From Ilumatobacteraceae bacterium (GTDB lineage Bacteria; Actinomycetota; Acidimicrobiia; Acidimicrobiales; Iamiaceae), in contig JAOBWH010000166.1 in the NCBI GenBank assembly GCA_025463265.1, positions 1 through 48,800 of the forward strand: a stretch of DNA of 48,800 bases, in the 5' to 3' direction. This document shows positions 1 to 8,791 of the stretch, one piece after another. Below the pieces are notes generated by a model. The model made no database searches, was not told the origin of the DNA, and saw only the letters and a list, made by a program, of their open reading frames with translations. Numbering within the stretch: the first letter of the stretch is position 1; each line of letters begins with the position of its first letter. The position numbers and the translations under genes are program-made.

Positions 1-636
1 GGTGGCGCGCGGCAGGGCCGTGATGAGGTTGATGTCGGCGTGCTCGCCCGCCCACACGTGCGGCGCGTCCGGCGCCGCCCCCATGTCCGGGTAGTGGATC
101 GCCCGGCTGAGGGTGGACCCGTCCACCAGCATCTTGTCGAAGAAGTCGGCGTGGCACCCGATCCCGACGGCGATGATGCGCAGGATGCGCCGCTGCAGGT
201 CGGCGATGGCGTCGTGGAACGTGTTGAGGACCTCGGCGATGCCGGGAACCGCCGCCTCGGGCAGCACCTGATCGTGGTAGCGGTGCGGGAACCGGGTGCG
301 GAGCGGGTGCCCGGCCGGCACGTCGCGGGCCCAGTTGAGCATCTCCTTCCAGTCGGCCACGTCGGCGGAGGCGGCGGTCTCGACCAGCAGGCCCGTGTAG
401 CCGGTCTGGCCGTGGGTGCCGGGCGCGGTGAACTGGGCCTTGGTCTCCGCCGGGAGGGAGAAGAACTGCTCCAGCAGGGCGTAGGCCTCGTCGATGAGGT
501 CGCCGCTGACGTCGTGGGTCACGTACACGAACCCGGTGGCGACCGAGCGCATCAGCCCATCGACGACGGCCCGCTGCTGTTCGGCGTTCCCCTGCTCGAA
601 CGCGAGGAGGTCGACTTCGAGGATCTCGTCAGCCAT
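1..636 (-). CDS. 2-oxoglutarate/Fe(II) oxygenase, isopenicillin N synthase-like (3' truncated)
   Basis: The first 212 residues of a non-haem iron oxygenase; the rest lies beyond the left edge. The N-terminal part matches the DIOX_N arrangement: a GFVYVTH strand, then 'FFSLPAETK', typical of isopenicillin N synthase-like enzymes. Near the cut is GEHADINLITAL, where H-x-D would supply two of the three iron ligands; the distal His and the 2-oxoglutarate-binding Arg are outside the window. The ATG at 636 is chosen because the family N-terminus begins there. A TAGCGT box (minus strand, 649 to 644) ends 7 bases upstream and there is no Shine-Dalgarno, so the transcript is probably leaderless. It diverges from the EamA gene across 40 bases. 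Substrate unknown. A second gene of the family lies at 14466. Confidence 0.85.
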   Translation of the reverse strand, partial: MADEILEVDLLAFEQGNAEQQRAVVDGLMRSVATGFVYVTHDVSGDLIDEAYALLEQFFSLPAETKAQFTAPGTHGQTGYTGLLVETAASADVADWKEMLNWARDVPAGHPLRTRFPHRYHDQVLPEAAVPGIAEVLNTFHDAIADLQRRILRIIAVGIGCHADFFDKMLVDGSTLSRAIHYPDMGAAPDAPHVWAGEHADINLITALPRAT

Positions 637-676
637 GGTTCAGACGCTACCCACGACGCGGTACCGTCGCCGCCCT

Positions 677-1564
677 ATGGCGATCGTGCTGGGGCTGCTC
701 GTCGCCCTCTTCTACGGGTCCGGGGACTTCCTCGGCGGGCTCGCCGCCAAGCGGACGCCGGCGGTGACCGTGGTCCTGGGCTCGTTCGCCCTGAGCGGCG
801 CCCTCGTGGCGCTCACGGTGCTGGGCTGGTCCGTGGTGGGGACCCCACCGAGCCCGTCGCACGCGGACCTGTGGCTCGGTGTCGGCGTGGGGCTCGTCGG
901 CCCGGCTGCGGTCGCCCTGCTCTACCGGGGCCTGGCGATGGGGCGCATGAGCGTCGTGGCGCCGATCACGGCGGTGGTGGCCGCCATCGTGCCGCTGGTG
1001 TGGGCGCTCCTCGACGGCGAGCGGCCGTCGGCGGTGGCCCTCGTCGGCGTGGTCATCGCGCTGGTGGCCATCGTGCTGGTGGCCGGGGCGCCGGAGCACG
1101 AGGACCACCCCGACGAGGCCGCCGCCGCCCCGCTGGCGGCGGTGGTGCCCCCGGCCATCGCCTCGGGCCTCGGGTTCGGCGCCCTCTTCGTCCTGCTCGG
1201 CGAGACCAGCGCCCACGCCGGCCTCTGGCCGCTGCTGGTGGCTCGACCGGTCGCCGTCGCCGTGACCGCCGTGGCGGCGCTGATCCTCGTGCGCCGAAGC
1301 GGACAGCGCCCCGCAGCGATCATCCCGGCCCGGGTCGCCTGGCCCATGGTGGCCGGGGCCGGCGTCCTCGATGTCACGGCCAACGGCATCTACCTGGCCG
1401 CCACCAACGCCGGCCTGCTCTCGATCGTCGCCGTCTTGTCGTCGCTCTACCCGGCCGCGACCGTGGTGCTCGCCCGCGTCGTGCTGGGCGAGCGGCTCCA
1501 CCGCGTGCAGGTCATCGGGCTGGCGCTGGCGGCCGCCGGCATCGCCGCCATGGCCACCGGCTGA
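677..1564 (+). CDS. EamA/DMT-family membrane transporter
   Basis: A 295-residue, very hydrophobic protein with about ten predicted membrane segments arranged as two repeats, as in drug/metabolite transporters of the EamA family. The first repeat opens with a glycine-rich 'ALFYGSGDFLGGLAAKR' helix; the second contains 'GVLDVTANGIYLAATNAG' and ends in 'LSSLYPAATVVLARVVLGERL', the usual E-R-L motif near the end of EamA repeats. A charged loop (EHEDHPDE) separates the halves. The ATG at 677 is preferred over in-frame upstream codons because the membrane protein begins there and a TACCGT box (662-667) lies 9 bases before it with no ribosome-binding site, suggesting leaderless translation. Substrate cannot be assigned. 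Confidence 0.88.
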   Translation: MAIVLGLLVALFYGSGDFLGGLAAKRTPAVTVVLGSFALSGALVALTVLGWSVVGTPPSPSHADLWLGVGVGLVGPAAVALLYRGLAMGRMSVVAPITAVVAAIVPLVWALLDGERPSAVALVGVVIALVAIVLVAGAPEHEDHPDEAAAAPLAAVVPPAIASGLGFGALFVLLGETSAHAGLWPLLVARPVAVAVTAVAALILVRRSGQRPAAIIPARVAWPMVAGAGVLDVTANGIYLAATNAGLLSIVAVLSSLYPAATVVLARVVLGERLHRVQVIGLALAAAGIAAMATG

Positions 1565-1576
1565 ACCCGGGGCGGA

Positions 1577-4500
1577 TCAGTCCGGGCGGGCGCCCGAGAA
1601 CCCCACCGGCGGGCCACCGGGCTCGTCATCGCCACCTGCGGGCGTGGTCGGCGGGGTGACCGACGGGGCGGCCCTGCCGGCGGCGCCGCCGAAGCCCGTC
1701 GGCCCCACCGGTTCCGCCGGTTCGGCTGGTTCGGCTGCTTCGGTCGGTTCGGTCCGGTCATCGGCGGGAGCGTCCGCTGGCGCATCGGCGCCGGCCGCAT
1801 CGCCCGCGTCCGGCGCAGACGAGGGCGCCTCGGCCGGGGCGTCCGGTGCGTCGGCCTCGGTTTCGGCTTCGGCCTGAGCCGCCGCTTCTTCGGCTTCGGC
1901 TTCGGCTTCGGCTGCGTCGGCGGCGGCCTTCCGCTTCTTCTTGGATGGGGTCTTCCGCTTGGTCTCGCGCACCAGTCCGGCCAGCGAGGCCGCGGTGTCG
2001 GGCAGGCGGTCCGAGATGTCGGGCAGCATGCGCTTGGTCTGCGTGGAGATGTCGCCCTCGGCGACGAACGCGATGAGCAGGCCCTCCACCAGGCCCGGGT
2101 CGGCCCGCCGGGTGCGGTCCGAGTCGAGGAGGAAGATCCACGAGCCGGCGAGCGCAGGGTCGAGCTCGACCCGGCTGCCCTCCCGGCCCTTGAGCTTCTC
2201 TGCTCCGCCTTCGGGGGCGGCCATGGCGATGGTGGCGCCGAACGGGTTGCGCGAGGCCCGGGCGCGGAACTCCACCCCGCCGAACGCGAACCGCCGGTCG
2301 CTGCCTGCGGCCGAGAGGCTGCCGAAGTCGTCCGCCTTCAGCGCCAGAGGGCGGGCCACCGCACCGTCGGTGCGGGTGATCTTGCGGCCGTTGACCCGCA
2401 CGGGCAGCGCGCTGCCCCGCACGGCGTCGAGCGTCTGGAAGCGGGCCGTCAAGGTGTTGAGGAGCAGCAGCAGGAGGAGGGGCAGGCCGAGCCCGCCGAT
2501 GACGAGCAGCACGCTGAGCAGCAGCCGCTTGCCCTGGTCGACGCCGCGCGCCATGTCGAACCGGAAGGGGACCTGGGTGGTGGTGCCCTCCTTCTGGCCG
2601 TCGATCTTCTCGTGGACCTCGAGCGTGCCGCTGACGGTGCCGGCGGCGCGCCCGGCGGGGGTGATGGTGACCGAGATGGTGACGTTGCCGTCGGCGGGGA
2701 CCTTGAGGCAGCTGGACTCGCCGGGGAGCGGGTTGCCGTTCACGGCCACCTCGACGGGCGAGGCGCCCTCGGGGGCGTCGGGCACGTCGGTCCGGCCGAA
2801 CCAGACGCAGCCGGCGCCCTTGCCGCCGATCAGGGACATCTGGATCTCCGACGAGCCCTCGCCCGTCAGCGACGGCATCTTCAGCGAGGCCGGGGCGAAC
2901 TGCACCGAGCCTTCGGGCCGGCGCACGAGGATCTCGGTGGTCGCCGAGCGGGCGGCGATCTTGGCCCCGCTCGTGGTCTCGATGCTGACCAGCGCGGTGG
3001 CGTTCATGGCGTTGGTGGTGGTGCCGACCGGCGTCTCGTAGCTGCCCTCGAAGGGACCGCCGGGGGGTCCCTCCAGGGGGACCTGGACGACCTCACCGGT
3101 GACCGGGTTGGTGAGGCGCACCTCGGCGTCGGCCGACTTGACGATGCCCTCGTCCTCGACCTCCTTCGGGATGTCGAGGGCGACGGAGATGGCGGTGGAG
3201 GCGCCGCGCTCCAGGGGCGGCAGCTCCTCGAACGTGACGCCGATGTCGCTGAACACGTAGATCTGCAACGTGGCCGCGTCGCCCTCCTGGTCGCCCTTGG
3301 GGTCCACGATCGAGACCGTCCACCTCCCGGACCAGGACTCCGCGCCTGCGCCTCGGGCCAGGTCGATGGCGTAGCCGCGGCCCGCGACCAGCCGGGTGGT
3401 GATGCTCGTGTCACCCAGGCTGGCGGTGCCGGCCTCGGAGATGGTGACGGGGTCCCCGTCGGGGCCCTCGAGCACGATCTCGGTGCCGGGCTTCGGGGCG
3501 AGGGCGAGGATCTGGGCCCGGCGCAGGGAGCCGTCGAGCTTGAACGTGCGCGATCCCGCTTCGCACGGCTCGGCGCCGCAGATCTCGACCTGGTCGGAGC
3601 CGGGGAGGAGGTTGCCGCCCGCGAGCCGGGTGCCCACGCCGTTGAACTGGGTGACGAGGACGTCGATGTCCTCGGCCGGGAGGTAGGCGCCCTGGACCCG
3701 GGCCGTCTTGCCCTTCTTGGGCTGGGTCCCGCAGGTGTAGTCGTCGGCTTTGCCGGTGGTGGCGGCCGCCAGCGGGTACTGGGAGCGCCGGGCCACGTCA
3801 CCGGACAGGGCGACCGTGAGCAGGGTGATGTCGTCGCTGCGCAGCCGGTCGGCCAGCTTGCCGGGGTCGCACAGCTCCCGGCGGCCCCGGGCCTCGGCCT
3901 TCTTGGTGGCCTCCGGGGTGGTGAGCTCGATGCCCGGGGCGTAGGGCTTGGTGGTGCCCAGGCGCTCCTGGTCCTCCTTCGACTCGCGGACCGCGAGGTC
4001 GTAGCCGCCGTCGGTGAAGAGCATGACCGCACGGCAGGGAGCGGCGCCCCCGTTGGCGGTGACGGCGGCGGCCTCATCGGCCAGCGACTCGCGACCCGCC
4101 GAGAGGGCGTTGACGAAATCGGTGTCGATGCCGGACTTGAAGTCGGCGAACGAGTCGAGCGAAGCGTTGAGGCTCTTGGCGGTGTCCGGACCGGCGGGGG
4201 TCCAGTCCTGCACGAGCCGGTACTCGTTCGAGAAGGCGGCGAGGGCCACGTCCACCTGGGGCGAGGCCTCGCCCTCGGACGACGACAGGGCGACGAGGCT
4301 GTCGAGCGCGCCACGGGCGGCGTCGACGCGACGGTCGTCGGGATCGGTGGCCTTGAGCGATGCCGACTCGTCGATGAGGAACAGGACCAGCAGCTGACGG
4401 GAGCCCTGGACGCAGCCGACCAGGTCATCGATCGCCGGGTCGCCCGACGGCGTGTCGGGCGGACCGGTGGTGCCCCGCTCGGCGGGCGCGGTCGTGGTGG

Positions 4501-4603
4501 TGGTCGGGTCGGACTGGGCGCCGGCCGGGGCGATGGTGGCGGCCGAGAGGGCCACGAGCGCGGCGAGCACCGCCAGCGTCGAGCGGAGGACCAGGCGCCT
4601 CAC
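1577..4603 (-). CDS. Secreted/membrane von Willebrand factor A domain protein
   Basis: A 1008-residue protein. Residues 1-30 form a Sec signal peptide ending A-G-A. The VWA domain follows, with a MIDAS DxSxS motif at about D78 (FLIDESAS) and 'AVMLFTDGG' later in the fold. A middle region rich in beta-sandwich-like sequence leads to one strong membrane helix at about residues 688-715, then a cytoplasmic FHA-like or PEGA-like region I cannot name, and a 120-residue tail of Lys, Ala, Glu and Pro. The GTG start overlaps the stop of the upstream gene by four bases (GTGA), so the two are translationally coupled. The longer frame reading up to 5293 lacks a plausible start. Probably a cell-surface metal-dependent adhesion or scaffolding protein; ligand unknown. 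Confidence 0.82.
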   Translation of the reverse strand: MRRLVLRSTLAVLAALVALSAATIAPAGAQSDPTTTTTAPAERGTTGPPDTPSGDPAIDDLVGCVQGSRQLLVLFLIDESASLKATDPDDRRVDAARGALDSLVALSSSEGEASPQVDVALAAFSNEYRLVQDWTPAGPDTAKSLNASLDSFADFKSGIDTDFVNALSAGRESLADEAAAVTANGGAAPCRAVMLFTDGGYDLAVRESKEDQERLGTTKPYAPGIELTTPEATKKAEARGRRELCDPGKLADRLRSDDITLLTVALSGDVARRSQYPLAAATTGKADDYTCGTQPKKGKTARVQGAYLPAEDIDVLVTQFNGVGTRLAGGNLLPGSDQVEICGAEPCEAGSRTFKLDGSLRRAQILALAPKPGTEIVLEGPDGDPVTISEAGTASLGDTSITTRLVAGRGYAIDLARGAGAESWSGRWTVSIVDPKGDQEGDAATLQIYVFSDIGVTFEELPPLERGASTAISVALDIPKEVEDEGIVKSADAEVRLTNPVTGEVVQVPLEGPPGGPFEGSYETPVGTTTNAMNATALVSIETTSGAKIAARSATTEILVRRPEGSVQFAPASLKMPSLTGEGSSEIQMSLIGGKGAGCVWFGRTDVPDAPEGASPVEVAVNGNPLPGESSCLKVPADGNVTISVTITPAGRAAGTVSGTLEVHEKIDGQKEGTTTQVPFRFDMARGVDQGKRLLLSVLLVIGGLGLPLLLLLLLNTLTARFQTLDAVRGSALPVRVNGRKITRTDGAVARPLALKADDFGSLSAAGSDRRFAFGGVEFRARASRNPFGATIAMAAPEGGAEKLKGREGSRVELDPALAGSWIFLLDSDRTRRADPGLVEGLLIAFVAEGDISTQTKRMLPDISDRLPDTAASLAGLVRETKRKTPSKKKRKAAADAAEAEAEAEEAAAQAEAETEADAPDAPAEAPSSAPDAGDAAGADAPADAPADDRTEPTEAAEPAEPAEPVGPTGFGGAAGRAAPSVTPPTTPAGGDDEPGGPPVGFSGARPD

Positions 4604-4986
4604 GAGGCCAGCTCCGTGGCGATGGGCCAGATGTGGAGGAGGGCGGCCACGAGCGCGACGACGGCCAGGGCCACCAGGGCCGGGCGCAGCAGGCCCTGGG
4701 GCACGTAGTACGGCGAACGACGGCGGTCGAGGTCGACCCGGCGGACGATGCCGATGATGAGGATGGGGATCAGCGCACCGGTGACGTAGCCGATGACGTG
4801 GGCGGGGACCCCGTCGACCGCGATCAGCGGCAGGCTGACCAGCACCGAGGCGAAGCCGAGGGCGACGAGGAGCAGCGGCGGGCCGACCTTCGTGCGTGCT
4901 GGCTCGGGGGCCGCCTTCTTCGCTGCGCCCGCGTCCTCGTTCTCGCCGGCCGGTGGCGCGTCCTTCTTCGCGAGCCCCTTCGCCAT
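4600..4986 (-). CDS. Small membrane protein, coupled to the VWA gene
   Basis: A 128-residue protein with a charged, Lys/Ala-rich first 35 residues and three predicted membrane helices (about 37-56, 62-84 and 104-124). No family recognised. A GGGGGAAG ribosome-binding site sits just before the ATG, and a TAGGGT box (minus strand, 5025 to 5020) about 33 bases upstream could be its -10 element. Its stop overlaps the GTG of the VWA gene, so it is probably the first gene of a two-gene operon and a partner of the VWA protein in the membrane. Confidence 0.78.
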   Translation of the reverse strand: MAKGLAKKDAPPAGENEDAGAAKKAAPEPARTKVGPPLLLVALGFASVLVSLPLIAVDGVPAHVIGYVTGALIPILIIGIVRRVDLDRRRSPYYVPQGLLRPALVALAVVALVAALLHIWPIATELAS

Positions 4987-5060
4987 TCGCTTCCCCCGGG
5001 TGGCAGTGGTTCCGGGCCGACCCTAGCGGGTCGCCCGAACCGTCCCGAGGCGACGAGGCG

Positions 5061-5333
5061 CTAGTTCTCGAGCGTCCACCTGCGGCCGCACGACTGGCAG
5101 CGCAACGTGGTGACCCCGACGATGAGATCGACGACCACGATCTCGCTCTCCCCCCGACAGGTCGGGCAGTCGGGGTTGGCCACGGCGACCTTGCGAGGCC
5201 CGGCGGACTTGGCGACCGTGCCGGTGAGCAGGCCGGTGCCGGCCGCGAGGCCTTCGGCCTGGGCCATACCCGTGTCGGGGCGGAGCGCTTCACGCCACCG
5301 GTTCGACCGCCAGAATCGTTCGCGCTCGGTCAT
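5061..5333 (-). CDS. Zinc-ribbon protein of unknown function
   Basis: A 90-residue protein whose C-terminal half carries two CxxC knuckles, C56-P-T-C59 and C79-Q-S-C82, spaced as in a rubredoxin-like zinc ribbon. The N-terminal half (about residues 23-45) is Gly/Ala-rich. It ends directly after the second knuckle (GRRWTLEN). The ATG at 5333 has no ribosome-binding site but a TAACCT box (5348 to 5343) lies 9 bases upstream, consistent with a leaderless mRNA. It precedes the membrane/VWA pair in the same direction with a 74-base gap. Role unknown. Confidence 0.75.
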   Translation of the reverse strand: MTERERFWRSNRWREALRPDTGMAQAEGLAAGTGLLTGTVAKSAGPRKVAVANPDCPTCRGESEIVVVDLIVGVTTLRCQSCGRRWTLEN

Positions 5334-5422
5334 CTCGCGGGAAGGTTACGGGACAGGCGCGACTTCGTCACCGGGCCATCCGACCCAAATCGGAGATCGG
5401 CGGGTGCCGGGGCGCCCCTTCC

Positions 5423-7390
5423 TCACCCGGCGAAGCGGCGCCGGTACTCCGGGGAGGTGAAGAACTGGGCGATCAACCGCTGCACCGAGGTCCCGGAGCC
5501 GACTTTGCCCACCCAGTACGTCCACCCACCGGCGTCGGGGCGTCGGCGCAGCAGGCCGGCGTAGGTCATCAGCACCTCGACCTGCGCCTGGTGACGGCGG
5601 ACCGACTCGGTGCGGCCGACCAGCGTGGCCACCAGCGCCGGCCGGGTGAGCGTGCCGGCGGTCAGCTGGGCCACGAGATCGGCCTGCTCGGCGGCCGTCG
5701 GCGCCTTGCCCAGCGCAGCCTGGAACACCTGGGGTACGAAGGCGGCGTGGGTCAGCGCCCCGTAGCGGCTGGTGAACTCGGGCCTGGCGCAGACCGTCGC
5801 CGCCACCGTGGCGAGCGGGGTGCCCGCCTTCACCGCCGCCGACCAGGCCAGCAGGTCGTCGAACGCCGGGGCCCCGCCGAGGCCCACGAGCGCCAGCCGG
5901 GCCACCGGGGCCACCGACCGGCCGAACTCGGTGCTGTGGAGGAAGGAGTCGATGACGGCGACGATCGACTGCGATCCGCTGGTCAGCTTGGCCGTCCAGT
6001 AGCTCACGCCGCTGGGGTCCCCGACCCGGCCGTAGAAGTCGAGGTACTGCTGGCGCACCAGATCGCTCGGGGTGGCGAAGGGGACCCACGGGCCGGTGGT
6101 GACCGGCGCGGTGACGGTGCCCCCCGGCTTGGCCGAGAACAGGCCGAGGTCGGGGTGGCTGCCGCCGAGGATCGCCCCGGCATCGCCGCCCAGCCACCCG
6201 CCGAGGACGGAGGCGTAGACGCTGCGGTAGTCGACCGACACCGTGAGGTTCCCCCGGCTGTCGAGGGCGCTCAGCTTGGGGGCCTGCCCGTAGAACCCGC
6301 CTTTGACGTTGTCGCCGATCACGAAGAGCGTCGACGAGGTGCCGTGGTCGGTTCCGTTCGAGGCGTTGGCCTCCGGGCGGCGGCCGAACTCGGAGAACGA
6401 CATCAGCGCCACCCGCTTCACCCAGGTCGCGCTCACGGTCCGGTAGAACGCGGCGATCCCCGCATCGAGGTCGGCGAGCAGCGCCTGGAGCCGGTACGGC
6501 TGGTTGTCGTGGGTGTCGAAGCTGCCGAGCGACACGTTGAACACCCGGATCCCGAGGTTGGCGTTGATCAGCCGGGCCACCAGCGTGAGCTGCGAGGTGA
6601 CCGAGCTGTTGGGCAGCTCCGGGGTGAACACCGGCTGGAGGTCATCCGCGAGGCGGATCGAGCTGGCCCCCGCAGCCGCCAGCTTGTCCGCCCAGACGCC
6701 CTTGCCGGTGGGCCCGCTGCCGTAGCCGGACACCGCCGTGTACACCGAGGTCATCCACGCCTCGCTCTGGTCGGCGCCGAACAGGTCGCCGCCCACGTCG
6801 AGGCCGGTGGCCTGGGACTTCTGGCCGATGAGGTGCAGCGGGATCGACGCACCGGTCGTGATCGCCCGCAGGCCGAGCTCGGACTCCGGCACCCCGTCGA
6901 GCCAGCGGCCCAGCCAGCCCGACGTGCGGCTCGACCCCGACGTCCCGGCCATCCAGCTGGCGGTGGAGGAGAAGTGGCTCAGGTCGGTGAGGGTCGACTG
7001 GCCGACGCCCTGGACCACGGCGACCTTGCCGGCGTCGAAGCGGGCCTTGAGCGTCGGAAGGGCCGGGTGCAGCCCGAAGGTCGTGCTGAGCGGGAGCGGG
7101 CTGGCGATCGCGAGCGAGCCGCGGAGGCTCCGGTAGGCAGCGTCGTCGATGGGCACCACGGTGTTGAGCCCGTCGACCCCGCCTCCCAGGTGCAGGACGA
7201 TGAGGATGCCCTCGGTGGCCCCCACCGGCGCGGCTGCGGCGGCCAGGTGGTCGAACCAGCCGGGCGAGGCGGCGAGCGTGCCCGCCGCCAGCGCGCCCTG
7301 GAGGAAGCGGCGGCGCGAGACGTTGCCGCCGTCGCGGTCGGCGGGCACCGACAGCAGCCGGTGGATCTGGTCGAGCTCGAGATCGGTCAT
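5423..7390 (-). CDS. DUF1501 family Tat-exported protein with C-terminal DUF4214 region
   Basis: A 655-residue protein. Residues about 25-50 hold a twin-arginine signal (SRRRFLQG) and a hydrophobic stretch, so it is exported folded. The body is a DUF1501 domain with 'LHLGGGVDGLNTVVP', 'SFDTHDNQ' and 'SEFGRRPEAN', related to alkaline phosphatase/sulfatase-type folds. From about residue 440 three stretches resemble DUF4214 modules ('YLDFYGR…GVSYW', 'FQAALGK', 'GLLRRRPDAGGWTYW'), a domain often found in surface or S-layer proteins. It starts 10 bases after the DUF1800 stop with GAGGA upstream, and the DUF1800/DUF1501 pair is a well-known operon. Biochemical role of the pair is not established. 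Confidence 0.9.
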   Translation of the reverse strand: MTDLELDQIHRLLSVPADRDGGNVSRRRFLQGALAAGTLAASPGWFDHLAAAAAPVGATEGILIVLHLGGGVDGLNTVVPIDDAAYRSLRGSLAIASPLPLSTTFGLHPALPTLKARFDAGKVAVVQGVGQSTLTDLSHFSSTASWMAGTSGSSRTSGWLGRWLDGVPESELGLRAITTGASIPLHLIGQKSQATGLDVGGDLFGADQSEAWMTSVYTAVSGYGSGPTGKGVWADKLAAAGASSIRLADDLQPVFTPELPNSSVTSQLTLVARLINANLGIRVFNVSLGSFDTHDNQPYRLQALLADLDAGIAAFYRTVSATWVKRVALMSFSEFGRRPEANASNGTDHGTSSTLFVIGDNVKGGFYGQAPKLSALDSRGNLTVSVDYRSVYASVLGGWLGGDAGAILGGSHPDLGLFSAKPGGTVTAPVTTGPWVPFATPSDLVRQQYLDFYGRVGDPSGVSYWTAKLTSGSQSIVAVIDSFLHSTEFGRSVAPVARLALVGLGGAPAFDDLLAWSAAVKAGTPLATVAATVCARPEFTSRYGALTHAAFVPQVFQAALGKAPTAAEQADLVAQLTAGTLTRPALVATLVGRTESVRRHQAQVEVLMTYAGLLRRRPDAGGWTYWVGKVGSGTSVQRLIAQFFTSPEYRRRFAG

Positions 7391-7400
7391 CGGAGGTTCC

Positions 7401-8699
7401 TCATGCGAGCTGGAAGTCCGGCGTGAGCAGGGCGAGGGCCACGAGGTTCGGCGGGATCGCCCACGTGCGGTTGGCGGCCTTCTCCCGAGCGACGTACTCC
7501 TCGATCCGCTGGCGCGACAGCGGGGAGGGATCCTCGATCCCGAACCGCTCGAACGCCGCCGTCGCCGCAGCCGCCGGGGCCAGCGAGCCCGCGCCTGCCA
7601 AGATGCCGGCGTCGTTCGCCTTCCAGCGGGCCCACCCGGCGAACGCACCCTTGCGCCACTGGGCCGATGTGGAGATCCACGCACCGTTCTGCTTCCAGCC
7701 CGACACGTTCGGGGGCTGGTAGGGCGACTGGCCCATCTCTTCGAGGAACCACTCGGGGTGCAGCGTCGCCGCGTCCATGTCGAGCGCCCGCATCGCCGCC
7801 ACCATCCACTCGATCGGGCTGCGGACCAGCGCGGTGCGCGTCGTCGCCAGGCGGAACTCCGGGCGCAGGAACACGGCGCGCAGCAGCGCCTTCACGTCCA
7901 TGCCCGAGGCGATGAACGCGGCGCTCAGGTCGTCGACGATCGCCGCCGACGGTCCAGGGTGGGCGAAGAACGACCAGATCTTGGTGGCCAGGAACCGGGC
8001 GCAGGTCTGCTGGCGAGACCCTCGGACGATCTCGGTCAGGGCCTCGGGGCCGGTCCACGCCCGGGTGATCCCGAAGATCGTCTTGGGCCCGGCGTCGTGC
8101 TTGTTGGCCCGGTAGATGTGCTGCTCGCCGTCTCGGTCGTAGTTGTAGCCCGTCCACGCCCGGGCCATGCCGACGACATCGGCCTCGGTGAAGGCCCCGT
8201 TGCCGAGCGTGAACAGCTCCATCAGCTCGCGGGCGAAGTTCTCGTTCGGCTCGGCGGCGACGTTGCTGGCGTTGTTCAGGTACTGGAGCATGGCCGGGTC
8301 GACGGCCATCGCCTGGAGCAGGGTGTGCACGTCGCCCAGCGCCAGCGCCCGGTAGGTCTTGATCTGGCGGAACAGGTGCCGGGGCAGGCAGGCGTCGGTG
8401 GACGAGGCCAGGTTGCCGTGCCAGAAGAGGGTCATCTTCTCGACGATGGGCGTAGGCGTCGTGGCCATGCGGTCGAGCCAGTACTGCACCGCCGCCACCC
8501 ACGGCGGGTAGTACCGGTCGACGTCGTCGTCCACCGCGGCCGGGATGGTGTCCGCCGGGTTGGCGGAGGTGTCGAGCACTCGGTCGACGACGGCCGCCCA
8601 GCTCGGGAGCGCGAGCAGCGCGGTGATCTCCGCCGGCCTCCCGCCGAACCCCGCCCGGCGCAGCAGGTGCACCACATCGGGTCGGGTGAAGTCGGCCAT
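7401..8699 (-). CDS. DUF1800 family protein
   Basis: A 432-residue DUF1800 protein recognised by 'HLLRRAGFGG' at the N-terminus, 'KMTLFWHGNL', 'NENFARELMELFTLG', 'FLATKIWSFF' and 'DVKALLRAVFLRPEF', all family hallmarks. No signal peptide is visible, unlike its DUF1501 partner. Length is usual for the family. ATG at 8699; no convincing ribosome-binding site or TAnnnT box immediately upstream. First gene of the DUF1800-DUF1501 operon. Function is unknown; the pair is widespread in bacteria that carry many exported proteins. Confidence 0.9.
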   Translation of the reverse strand: MADFTRPDVVHLLRRAGFGGRPAEITALLALPSWAAVVDRVLDTSANPADTIPAAVDDDVDRYYPPWVAAVQYWLDRMATTPTPIVEKMTLFWHGNLASSTDACLPRHLFRQIKTYRALALGDVHTLLQAMAVDPAMLQYLNNASNVAAEPNENFARELMELFTLGNGAFTEADVVGMARAWTGYNYDRDGEQHIYRANKHDAGPKTIFGITRAWTGPEALTEIVRGSRQQTCARFLATKIWSFFAHPGPSAAIVDDLSAAFIASGMDVKALLRAVFLRPEFRLATTRTALVRSPIEWMVAAMRALDMDAATLHPEWFLEEMGQSPYQPPNVSGWKQNGAWISTSAQWRKGAFAGWARWKANDAGILAGAGSLAPAAAATAAFERFGIEDPSPLSRQRIEEYVAREKAANRTWAIPPNLVALALLTPDFQLA

Positions 8700-8791
8700 C
8701 TGGTCGCATCGACCGGTTCACCGGCGCGCTTGAGTGCGTTCACCCGGCCGGGTGTGGGCCGGACGGCCCGTTCTCGCCGCGGCCAGCTGGG

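Noticed and set aside
40-1659. Plus-strand frame across the left-edge oxygenase
   Set aside because: The minus-strand frame there encodes a clear 2OG oxygenase with an HxD motif; the plus frame is a shadow.
2612-4708. Plus-strand frame of 698 residues opposite the VWA gene
   Set aside because: Composition of Gly, Arg, Asp and Val with no domain; the opposite strand has signal peptide, MIDAS motif and coupling.
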